Of a stretch of 64,000 nucleotides of DNA, positions 1 through 10,300 are shown in pieces. This DNA is from Siphonodentalium dalli. Its lineage: Eukaryota > Mollusca > Scaphopoda > Gadilida > Siphonodentaliidae. Made by a program: the position numbers and the translations under genes. Position 1 is the first letter of the stretch; every line of letters begins with the position of its first letter. The notes beneath the pieces were generated by a model. That model saw nothing but the letters and a program-made list of their open reading frames with translations, searched no databases and had not been told where the DNA came from. Where the stretch lies: assembly GCA_032622095.1 (NCBI GenBank), contig CP136063.1, forward strand, positions 80,765,980 through 80,829,979, written 5' to 3'.

Positions 1-954
1 ACTGATTGTTGTACTCGATTGACGACACAGAAGCCGAATTTTGCCGAATACGGTATACATTACGGAACACTTCGAACGGCTTTCAGTTAAAACGTAAACA
101 AACGTATAACAAACGATGTTAACTACTCCTAATAAACCGGAATATTCTATGTGTATAATTTAACATGAAAGTTAGATTGTTTTATACAGGTTTATAACAA
201 ATGCTTTGCCACAAATTAAGCATATCGGTGTATCATATATGTCCGTATGCCCAAGAATAGCAATAGATAAAGATAAAAGTTTTAATATCAAAACGTACCC
301 GGTACCGTGGAATAAACTTGCATGCAGACCTGCATAGTTGATATTATAAATTCTGTTTCACCGCAGCAGCGCAGCTCTGATGGAATTAAATTTATTAACT
401 GCAGTAGAATTTAATTGAGCATCACGCAACGAACTATTAAGTTTTATAATTATACCAGACAAATTGATTATAACTCATTCAGAAACTTTTGTTTTAAAGA
501 CACATCATTGACATGTTCGGGAGCGTGAAACTGATAAGTTAGTATTCAGGCACTATGCCAATGGAATGGCAATTGGCGGAATGCAACATTATACTAATAC
601 GGCCCAAAATATGAAGCAAATCGACCGTGCCACTCCATAGAAAACATCGTCTGAACTACGTTCAATTGTAAATATGTACTACTCGATTCGGGACGCATCT
701 ATCGGCAATAAACTAACGAAAACGATTTCACCACGGAGAGTCACTGAGCTTAATTAATACATTATGAATGACGGTGTGTGTTGTAAATTTAGATATAATA
801 TTTGTAAAAGTAACTACTTTGAACAAGATTATTCTCAATTTCTATTTGATCACCCTACTGGAGTGTTTCACATCACTTTAATATATGGCATCGAAAATTA
901 TTTTGGTTTTCCACCTTGCGCCAACCGAAGTGTACGAAGTTTCTATAGTTCGCT
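1..954. other. No recognisable gene
   Basis: AT-rich sequence with only short open frames and no splice-bounded conserved peptide that I recognise. It may be intergenic DNA or part of a neighbouring gene lying off the window. Confidence 0.4.
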
Positions 955-1107
955 TCTTAAGTTTACTTCCGGTTTCAAATATGGCGGCGCCCATGCTCCA
1001 GTTATGACGTTGTTATTTTGTTAAAATATATATATTTACAGCCTCCTACTTCTATATTTATGGTCAAATAATTTCTTTCACATTTAAAACATCACAAGAA
1101 TGTAAGT
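955..1107 (+). promoter_or_regulatory. Candidate housekeeping promoter and 5' noncoding exon of Arfrp1
   Basis: Three motifs typical of TATA-less housekeeping promoters are clustered: an ETS-type site ACTTCCGGT at 965-973, a YY1-like AAATATGGCGGC at 977-988 and a CRE half site TGACGT at 1005-1010. A consensus splice donor GTAAGT follows at 1102-1107. The Arfrp1 start codon lies directly after a splice acceptor at 4300, so a noncoding first exon must exist upstream, and this is the best candidate I see. Strand and gene assignment are inference; the promoter could also serve a gene on the other strand. Confidence 0.3.
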
Positions 1108-1272
1108 CTAACAATTTGCTGAATGACAGATCATTATGTTCTTCACATCTTTTTTTTTCTCACATGAAAAATGATGATTCACAATGAATCCACAAAAATG
1201 TCAAAATGTTTCATTTGGCCCATTTTGGGCTTTCACCCCTTTTACTATATGTCTGTATCTTTATTATATGAC

Positions 1273-1487
1273 TGTAACAGAATGTGAGAGAGAAGTGCGG
1301 GAGTCGCACCGAAAGTTGGCAGCACCCCGGAATCCCAAGCCGGTCACCCATCCAAGTACGACTAACCGGGCTCGACATTGCTTAACTTCGGGTATCACAC
1401 AAAGGGTCTAATGGCCGTGACCAAGAGATCTAGACCTCTCGATCAGAGAAGTCATCGGCCTTCTATATTTACAACGCGACCGCTACA
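1273..1487 (-). repeat. 3' LTR of the TRIM element
   Basis: 215-bp terminal repeat, TG...CA bounded. It is aligned end to end with the repeat at 1589-1803 with scattered substitutions and balanced small indels. It is the 3' LTR in the minus-strand orientation set by the primer binding site. Confidence 0.8.
1311..1418 (-). other. 5S rRNA-derived segment in the 3' LTR
   Basis: On the minus strand the segment starts ACGGCCAT and continues with CCGAAGTTAAGCAA, GAGCCCGGTTAGT and TACTTGGATGGGTGACC, then GCTTGGGATTCC, all in the order of metazoan 5S rRNA. The internal control region (box A, intermediate element, box C) is therefore largely kept, while roughly 20-25 bases of the 5' half are missing. 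It is not a complete 5S gene: it lacks part of helix III/loop B and sits inside an LTR. Confidence 0.75.
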
Positions 1488-1570
1488 CTACTCCCCCGTT
1501 CTTTTTGAGATTCACCGAATCTCACCCGAGTCCTCCACCAGAGCGGTCGCTTCATGACACAGACTCCGAG

Positions 1571-1588
1571 GAGCGGACGAGCCCCCAG
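1571..1588 (-). other. Primer binding site (tRNA-Pro type)
   Basis: The minus strand reads C then TGGGGGCTCGTCCG directly after the LTR end. This matches the first 14 bases of the classic retroviral tRNA-Pro primer site, then diverges. It fixes the element's orientation. Confidence 0.65.
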
Positions 1589-1803
1589 TGTAACAGAATG
1601 AGAGAGAGAAGTGCGGGAGTCGCCCTGAAAGTTGGCACCACCCGGAATCCCAAGCCGGTCACCCATTCAAGTACTAATTAACCGGGCTCGTTGTTGCTTA
1701 ACTTCGGTGATCACACAAAGCGTCTAACGACCGTGACCAAGAGATCTAGACCTCTCGATCAGAGAAGTCATTGGCCTTCTATATTTACAACGCGACCGCT
1801 ACA
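1589..1803 (-). repeat. 5' LTR of the TRIM element
   Basis: 215-bp terminal repeat equal in length to 1273-1487. Transcription would start here and run toward lower coordinates. Confidence 0.8.
1627..1734 (-). other. 5S rRNA-derived segment in the 5' LTR
   Basis: This minus-strand copy keeps TGATCACCGAAGTTAAGCAA, closer to canonical 5S than the other LTR at that point. It has drifted in the next stretch (GTTAATTAGTACTTGAATGG). Box C-like GGGTGACCGGCTTGGGA is retained. Confidence 0.7.
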
Positions 1804-2070
1804 TGACTATGACTATTCTTTACTAAATACCACTATTGTTTGATGATCTAAATCAAATCGTCAGATCACACTGAGTGAGATTTTCCCGGATAAAATCAGA
1901 TCACACTCCTATGGAAATTGCCGAGATGTGCCGAATTAACGACGACGAACTATTTATCCGTTAAAATATATAGACTATGGTAAGAATATTGAACTGCTGA
2001 AGTGAAAAAAATCTGTAAATAAATGGTTATTATATTTGTAAACTAGGCGTCATAATAAACCTTTTATCAC

Positions 2071-2220
2071 AGCCGTGAGTTGATCCGTGTCGTTGCATCA
2101 TGTCTCGTTGAGGTGGGCAGATTGCCGAATCAAACTCACTGCCTGCAGCTACTCGTTTGATCTGGCAATCAGCCCACCTCAGCTCGAAGTGATTCTATTA
2201 CACGGATCAACACACTGTTG
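2071..2220. repeat. Foldback sequence
   Basis: Imperfect inverted arms: GTTGATCCGTGT near 2079-2090 pairs with ACACGGATCAAC near 2200-2211, and GAGGTGGGC pairs with GCCCACCTC further in. It is probably a small MITE. No terminal duplication could be assigned. Confidence 0.45.
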
Positions 2221-3970
2221 TAATAATATGTATTTATCATATACGTCCTAGATCCAAATCTGCTTTTTGCAGGACGGTGGGAGGAGCGCTAATTTAGGTC
2301 TCCCAAATGATAGGCAAATCCGCTTTGAATGTTTGATTTATGTTTCCAAATCAGCTGCATCGACTGTACGTACTGTCATCCAGTTTGTTCCACTCTATTA
2401 TTGTTCGTGGAAAGAATGAATTTTTAAACAGGTCTGTGTCAATTTTAATGAGATCGCAGCAGCTTTCGTTGTTCGTTGCCAGGTTTTCCACAAAGTTGTT
2501 AGTGACGTAGTCCTCGTATGTTTTCGGTCCCTTTTTGGTCGATAATTTCTGAGGTAATGCTTGCTATTTATGCCCGGGGCCGATCCCTTAACTACTTAGG
2601 GATGTTAGCTCTAGTTCTTTCAGCATCAATGTTACACATCCCTCCTGTTTGACAAAGCCTGCCGCTTTCTGTTGGGCTCTCTCTAGCTTCGATTTATCTT
2701 TCTTCTTCTGGTATGTGTCCATATTGTGCACCCCGCTTTGCCTTTGAGTTTGGGAAAAACAAATAAATTAAGATTCAATGAAATTTATTTGATATTCAAT
2801 ATTTAAAAGTAGATATATAACAACAGGACCCCACAAAAAGTTCAAAATTCTTGTAAGGGCAGGGCCCTTAATGCGAGTATAATGATACAGTCACAGTGTA
2901 TTGTTTATGTACATGTATAATTGAGTATGTAATGTGCATGTGCGTATTTACAATGTGTGTAGTTTTGTATATGATGGGCAAGAATGGGTGGGGGCATGGG
3001 GTTAGACAGGGGTGAGGGTGTGAGATGGAGGTTGTAGTAATTTGTTATGCTTTAACTGGGTAGCAATATGATTATCTTAATGTCTTCATGCCGTGACCTG
3101 CTCGATCATCTTGCAATACTTGTATATTTTTCAAGATGTGAGGTATATGTTATCAGCAATAATGTGGAAATTGACACTATTTTTTAGCTGGTCAAAGAAA
3201 AATCGCATGTGAGTACTACTTGATTTGGTTGAGGAATAAGTTACCATCATAATTAAGTTGTTTAATTTTGCACTGCTGTTCAGAGGTACATGTACATGAG
3301 TGACAGATAGTGACACATGGAGGAGTCTGATGTGGCATAAGTTCTTTGGCCTGTTACTCACCAGGAGAGGGAGGATTATACTATGAGAATAAAGAGTAGA
3401 TTAAATGCTGCCCCCTATCTGGACAGTCTCTGCTGTCAGGAACTACCAGCTAGCATTGCCTTAGTGTATACTTACAAACTGGCTTGTTATTTGGGGTGTA
3501 TTTGTTTAAGAAATGTGTTTTCATGAATTTATGATATTTATCACTAGTTTCTATGCGAAGCTTACAATCACATGGGAGTTCATTCTATAGACATCTGTCT
3601 CTGCTTGATATGACACATCTTGCTTTTTTTTGTTCTTCTGAATTCACAATACCGATTTGAATTTGCTTTTGAACCTTGTATTGTGGTTGTGGATATCATT
3701 ATTAGTAAATATTGAAGACAGCAATTTGGGGAGTTTCTTTTGATGGAAATCATGTAAAATTTATATTAGTTGCATGTTTCCAATGCCCTTCATTGATAGC
3801 AAATTGTGATCCCTGCATATTTCTGGTATGCCTTTTTGTTTATAAGATAGTGTGGCGATTGCTTTGTTATATATTTTTTCAAGGTTTTTTTGTTGTTGTT
3901 GCACTTCATATAGCATATGATTTTAAAAAAACATGAAACATTGGGACATCAACTGGCAGATTTATATTGA
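2221..3970. other. No recognisable gene
   Basis: AT-rich, with GT-rich patches at 2940-3030. It is probably the first intron of Arfrp1 if the promoter near 1000 is correct. I see no conserved exon. Confidence 0.35.
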
Positions 3971-3977
3971 GTTTCCT

Positions 3978-4085
3978 TGCAACAGTGGCATCATACGGTT
4001 GAATTAAGCGATATATGACTTTAGATTTGTATCATATGTGTCTCTATAGAGCTGTACACACCAAGTTGTTAAGTTCTCTGCAAGG
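3978..4085 (+). repeat. Degenerate SINE head fragment
   Basis: The string GCAACAGTGGCATCAT followed by ATTAAGCGA closely resembles the head of the SINE at 52943-53274 (GCAACAGTGGCATGAT, ATTAAGCGAC). The remainder has decayed. Confidence 0.35.
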
Positions 4086-4300
4086 TCACTTGTACTGTAA
4101 CGGATTTGTCATGAATACATGTTCCCTGGACATGAATTATGTACTTGGTGTGTTCATAAGCTTAGTCGTGTGGAGGTGATTTAAATTCAGTAGCAGTTGG
4201 AAAATACTAAGGTAGCTGTAGTTGCAGTTGATCCGAAGCTTGTTAAAAATCAAATGGGTGCATTTTTCTATGTAATTTTTGGTTGTTTTTTTTATTCCAG

Positions 4301-4393
4301 ATGTATTCTCTTCTCTCAGGGTTATGGAAATACACATTCCAGAAAGAAGAATACTCTGTATTGATCCTTGGTCTTGACAATGCTGGGAAAACA
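4301..4393 (+). CDS. Arfrp1: Arfrp1 coding exon 1
   Basis: Starts at the ATG directly after acceptor TTTATTCCAG. It encodes 31 residues ending in the P-loop GLDNAGKT. Donor GTAAGT, phase 0. Confidence 0.95.
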
Positions 4394-7300
4394 GTAAGTT
4401 AACCCTTTCTTTACTGAATGGGTTCTCTCACTCAAATACAAATGTATACATCGGAGTGGTATATTATTAATTTGGAGGGGTGTTCAGTAAAAATGAGCAG
4501 ACAACAGACAGAAGTGTAGAAGTATTCTTATTCTCTGCAGGAAATGTTCAATGAATTTCCACACACTACAGTAATGTCCTAAATAATGGACTCCTTAACC
4601 ACAGCAGAATTATGGGTAATTTTTCGGGTTTAGTCGGAAATATGGCTTGTTGCCATTCATCGGAAAGCTCTCAGTGAGAGCTTTCCAATGAATGGCAACA
4701 AGCCATATTTCTGACTAAATCCTGAAAAATTACCCATAATTCTGCTGTGGTTAAGGAGTCGATTATTTAGGGCATTACTGTACTTTCTCTTTTCATCATC
4801 AAAATTATGTCGTGCCATGAACGTTTTGGAGCGACGACAGCTCTAGAATTTCTTCCCATGGTCTACAGTTGCAATCATTATGCTGACTAAAATATTTAAC
4901 CAGACACAAACGAAATTATCTAAAATTTATCGAAAAGTATATGAAACAAAACTAAAAGTAATATATCAACCTCTTACCGAAGTATGTACAGTAATGCTCT
5001 AATTAATCGACTCCTTAAACACAGCAGAATTATGGGTAACTTTTCAGGATTTAGTCGGAAATATGGCTTGTTGCCATTCATCGGAAAGCTCTCGGGGAGA
5101 GCTTTCCGATGAATGCAACAAGCCATATTTCCGACTAAATCCTGAAAAGTTACCCATAATTCTGCTGTGTTTAAGGAGTCGATTAATTAGAGCATTACTG
5201 TATACATAATTTTGGCGTTCGAACAAGCCATGCCATGCAAGATGTTCCATAAGAGTTTGTGATATAGATATCTTCTGTCTGGGATCAGTTGTAGGATTTC
5301 TCAATATCCTCGTCATTTCCTTTACATACATGTAGTAGCTACAATCAGTCAATCCCGCAGCACATGACATCATGCCGCAGAGAAAAGGTTTAGATATCAT
5401 AGACATAGCCCCAATAAAATTTATTGATAACTTTATTTAAACAAATTTTACATATGTAATCAACGTCGTTTTCGATGCATCTGTCGGCGTATAGAAGTGT
5501 CGGATGCCGAACTACATACTGTATAATTTCGGGAAGTGAAATTATACTAAGTATGTAGTTCGGCATCCGACACTTCTTTACGCCGACAGTTGCATCGAAA
5601 ACGACGTTGATTGCTTATAATTACGACAATCTGCATAAATTAGTTGCTGATTATAACTATTTGTTTGAAGAAAATATACCAAAAACACCAAATCGTAAAA
5701 CTACCAAAGTGATAGTTGTGTCTGGACTTTATATCGGAAATTGGGAAATTGGGTCGAAAATAAATTGGGCGACTTTATAATTTGGCAAGTTTATTAATAA
5801 AAGATCAATGTCAAGGATAAACAACGAAATCATGGAATCTAGCTGCATCGTTTCAATTCATAATCATGGAACCTGCATCATTTCAATTCATTTGTGGAAG
5901 TGAAAATGGAAATTACATGTGTCAATTTTTGCATTTGTTAAGAAGGCGGACTTGAAGCTGGAAGAATGCATAAGGTTACATTGTCATGTAAGCACATTCT
6001 TTTCAAATGTACCGCACTAATTTACGAAGAAACCCATATCTAAATTCAGCCCTGATGTTTAATGATAACAGAAAATGTGTTTCTTTATTAGAGAGAGTTG
6101 GCGTCTTGGGTTACCATTAGAAACGGAAGTTATTTCTTGCAATTTGATTGGTGGACTAAATAAAATTCCGGGTAAATTCGCCCCATGGATATTCGACTTT
6201 GTTTGCGAACTTTTAAAAGTATCACTACACCCAGTGATGCAGGAAACGACACTTCCCTCGGCTGATAGAGATTGTCTCTACCAAGTGTATCTAAGGGCCT
6301 TGACCAATCAAATGCACGCATTTAAGTGAAAGCGAAAGTAGTTGTAATTATATCAACATAAACCTTCAATTTTTGTTTTTGCTTAGAAAAGAAATCATTT
6401 CGAACCTAAACAAGTGAGATAATTGTGAAAGTATAATGGCCTGTTTTCTCTTTCAGACTTATCTGGAGCAAACGAAGATGAAGTTCAACAGAAAATACCA
6501 GGGAATGAACTTAAACAAAATAACTGCTACTGTGGGACTCAACAGTGAGTATTTATATCTACATTAATGCCCTAAATAATCGACTCCTTAATCACAGCAG
6601 AATTATGGGTAATTTTTCAGGATTTAGTTGGAAATATGGCTTGATGCCATTCATCAGAAAGCTCTCACAGAGAGCTTTCCGATGAATGGCAACAAGCCAT
6701 ATTTCTGACTTAATCCTGAAAAATTACCCATAATTCTTCTGTGGTTATGGAGTCGATTATTTAGGGCATTACTGTATGTTAGATAAACTGTGAGAAGAAG
6801 TGCTCACCAGCTTTATGTCTGTTTAACCCTTTCATGAAGGGAGCTGAGGTGATGCAGCATTAAAGATTCTGTGTCAGTGCATTCTCTAATATATGCGAGT
6901 CTCCGATAGGGAGCCTCGCTTATGTAATAGAATACACTGGCTTATACAGTCAAGTAAAATATTGTTAGTCCAATGTATTCTCTTATATAATAGGGAGCCT
7001 CACTTATATAATAGAATTCATTGGCACAGGGTTTTCACAAAATTACACGAAACTCCAGGAACATGTATCAACTAAGAAATATAAATTCTTGCGCTATTTT
7101 TTCAATTTTTATAATGTTACCTGTCAGAACTTCATAAAATTCCCAGGTTTTGTACTGATGGGACACAATCTATACTGGCATGATCTAGTGGTAATTTCAA
7201 TTGAATATCAATAGTTGTGGTATTAGATTGACTGAAGCACGTCCATACTCAAGGTGATTATTTACAATGCCATTCAGTTTCAAAATTCGTTAATAAACAT

Positions 7301-10300
7301 GCTGCCAGTGGCCATGTTGTATTTTAATCTTTGCATGACTAAATCCTTTGGCACACCCTACAGACCACATTCTTCATCCGATCGTAACCAAATTCATATC
7401 TATCTTCTGGGTCACCACTATATGGGATCCTTCAAATTTTTCCTAAAATTCTTTTATAAACATGGCCGCCAGCATCCATCTTGGATTTCACATTTGAACC
7501 CATTGCTACACCCCTGCAGCCCAAATTTATTGGAGAAATGTTTTGAAATAAAAATAATTTCATCTACACTGTACAATCCCTTTACTGAATTTTTTTTACT
7601 TTGCTTCTTCTTTATAATTCTTTTAACTGCTCAGTATAAAATTTACCGCCTCCCCAAGTTGAGCTACAGTGTCATTGAGACTTTCATTGGTGTATCTTAT
7701 TAGTTTTATCCACATTTTTAGCTGCTATAAGTGGAACATGGAATTTGAATAACAAATTAATTACGTAACATAACTTTAATATAGTCATAGAGTAGTGAAG
7801 ATATTCAAAATGGATGCCATACCTTTCAGATATCAACTGAAAATTCATGTGTTTTTTATTTTTCTTTCATTTTGTTTTCAGTTGGGGAAAATAGAATTGC
7901 AAAGAGTACGTCTGAACTTCTGGGATTTGGTGGACAAGAAGAATTGCAATTGCTTTGGGATAAAGTAAGTCTTGTACTTTAGGCCAAAAAAAAAAGATAC
8001 TATGTTTCCGTACATCAACCGACCCTAAAAATAACCCGCCGACCCTAATCTTTTTATTGATATATTTTTTTTTCAACTGTTTTTACCGCTAATGCTCATA
8101 AATATTGATAATCATTAGGTGCAAAACACATGGTTTCTAACATAAGCCTGTGATAAGTGACATGAAGTGTGACAGTTGTCTAAAAAGCCACAGGTGTGTG
8201 ATGGGTTGTGGATTGATAGGCATGAATCTTGCAATTTTAATTTCAAAAGAGAGTGGATCTCATGCCTGCCTTTACCATTATGCCTTGTTTGGGACTTATG
8301 GAACATATTCATGAGTTCCAAATAAACATGCATGCCCATTTATTATTTTCTTGTGAAATCCCCCCCCCCCCCCCTGAAGTTTATTAATTTTGAGGCTATG
8401 AAAAGTATATGGCATACATGTGAACATGTCAATATCGAATAAAACTCTACATGACACATACTATGTTGATTCCTATGCTTGACCTACATGTACTATAAAT
8501 TTTTTAACTATAGTTGATGTTTTGCTCAGAGTTATTTGGGTCTGCACTGTTTTAACTTTCAATGGAATTTTTCCTGTGCACTATTATTTGGGCCTGCACT
8601 TTTATTTGGAGCCTGAGAGTACCGGTAGGAACACTATAAACAGACGTGTGTGTATCTGTATATATACATGTATATAGGTTATGACCACATATGTTAGGGG
8701 TACAGCTACTGTTTCCAAAAACCAGGCATGCTAGGTTGGGTGCACTGGCTACCTCTAGACAATGGGATGCTGTTGTCACAATACAAGTACGGTATAATGG
8801 CGGTATTATGGGTAAAATTCTTATAAAAGTTAGTGACATCAATCTCATACCAAGTTTATAGCCAAATTTATCAAATGTGGTATGTGAAAAATAAATAACA
8901 TCCTTATTAAAGCATGAAGTAAGTTTGATCTTTCATCAGTCTTAATGTATATTTCCTAGTGCTGTGTTTATCAAGTAATACTTTCCCACAACACAAGTTG
9001 GCATTTTATGTCCTATTCGGTCGAGGTAATTCAATATTTCTGCAGCTGGATAAAAAATATCAAAATAAAATAATAATAAAAAAATTCCCTACCTACCTAC
9101 CCTAATTTTTTCACTTCGTTATCGGAAACATACTATCTTTTTTGTTTGGCCTTACCAATAATCCAAATGACGTCACTAAATTCACCTTTTGGGGATCGCA
9201 TTTTTTCTGCAAATGACAGACACACTATTTGCTGGCTTGTATTCTAAAAACTTGCAGCATGTCTGGCTTGTTAACTGCTAACAAGAAGTCAATTTACATT
9301 GTATTATACCTCCATGACAGAAGCAAATGATGGGTATACTGGATTACATGCGTCTGATTGTACATCCTTCCTTCTGCCTGTCCATCCAATCAGCCTTCTC
9401 AGTGGTTGTCGTATCTCAATGAAATTTTGTATGTATGTTGACTACTATGAGGAGTCTTCAATCGTTTTGTTCCCGTTTTCCGTTCTAGAGTTATTCATCT
9501 TGGAAATAGCGTTTTTTTTTAACAGATATCTCAGCCACAGGTTGTTAGATCTCAATGAAATTTGGTATGGATGTTCACCACTTAATTTTCAAGTCATTGA
9601 TTAATTTTTTTATAGTGCCTTGATATACAGTTTTAGTAACAATCTATGCTATAAGATATGACTATAATTCATCACCATTTGAAACGTCTGCCAATAGAGA
9701 AACAGAAAACAGCTGAAATCATAGAAAGATGTCCCCCGTTATGGCTCCCAGAATGCAAAGTATTCAAACTAACAATGCAATTTCAGTGGAAGGGGAATAA
9801 CTCTATCTTTAAGATATAGAGTTATTCCCCCTCCATTGAGAAAAATACACTGCGCTACAATCCAGATGAAAATTAAGCACAAATACACAATGCTAACTCA
9901 ACAAAAACAACATGTTCACAGTTTATTACACTAGATAAGTTGATAATACAATGTTTTGGAGCTTCCTCTTTCAAATGGTATATAATATGGTATATATTTT
10001 ATATATGTGACCCGCCATATCAAATCCAGTCGGAAGTCGGGATTTTTTTACCCTGTGCCAATGCATTCTCTTATATATGCGAGTCGACCATAGGTCGCCT
10101 CGCATATATAAGAGAATGCATTGGCCTAACAATTTTTGATCATGTTTTTTAAATAAATGTTTCTTACAATTTTTAGGACATAAAATAAAAAAACATCCAT
10201 TACCCTGCAGGGAGCCCCACACATATATAGAAGCACCTAGAAGAGTGTCGTCTGCTCATGTTTGTCTGGGGCTCTGTATGGGTGAAATTATAAAATTGTT

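Larger units (their letters stand above)
1273..1803 (-). mobile_element. TRIM-type LTR retroelement with 5S rRNA-derived LTRs (Cassandra-like)
   Basis: Two direct repeats of exactly 215 bp (1273-1487 and 1589-1803) flank 101 bp. Each runs from TGTAACAG to CGCTACA on the plus strand, so it is bounded TG...CA. The flanks repeat TGAC (1269-1272 and 1804-1807), a plausible 4-bp target duplication. Read on the minus strand, the base after the 5' LTR is followed by TGGGGGCTCGTCCG, the start of a tRNA-Pro type primer binding site, and a purine-rich tract (1488-1506) precedes the 3' LTR. The interior is too short to code, which defines a terminal-repeat retrotransposon in miniature dependent on enzymes from elsewhere. 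Both LTRs contain a 5S rRNA-like segment, as in the plant Cassandra elements. The LTRs differ at roughly 7-8 percent of sites, so this copy is not young. Confidence 0.8.

Noticed and set aside
1311-1418. Functional 5S rRNA gene
   Set aside because: The 5' half is deleted and the segment lies within LTRs of a defined element.
5203-5406. Possible minus-strand exon (about 67 codons)
   Set aside because: The frame continues into a family A MITE and no family or splice pattern was recognised.
9299-9604. 101-codon plus-strand frame
   Set aside because: It overlaps a dispersed repeat and shows no conserved motif.
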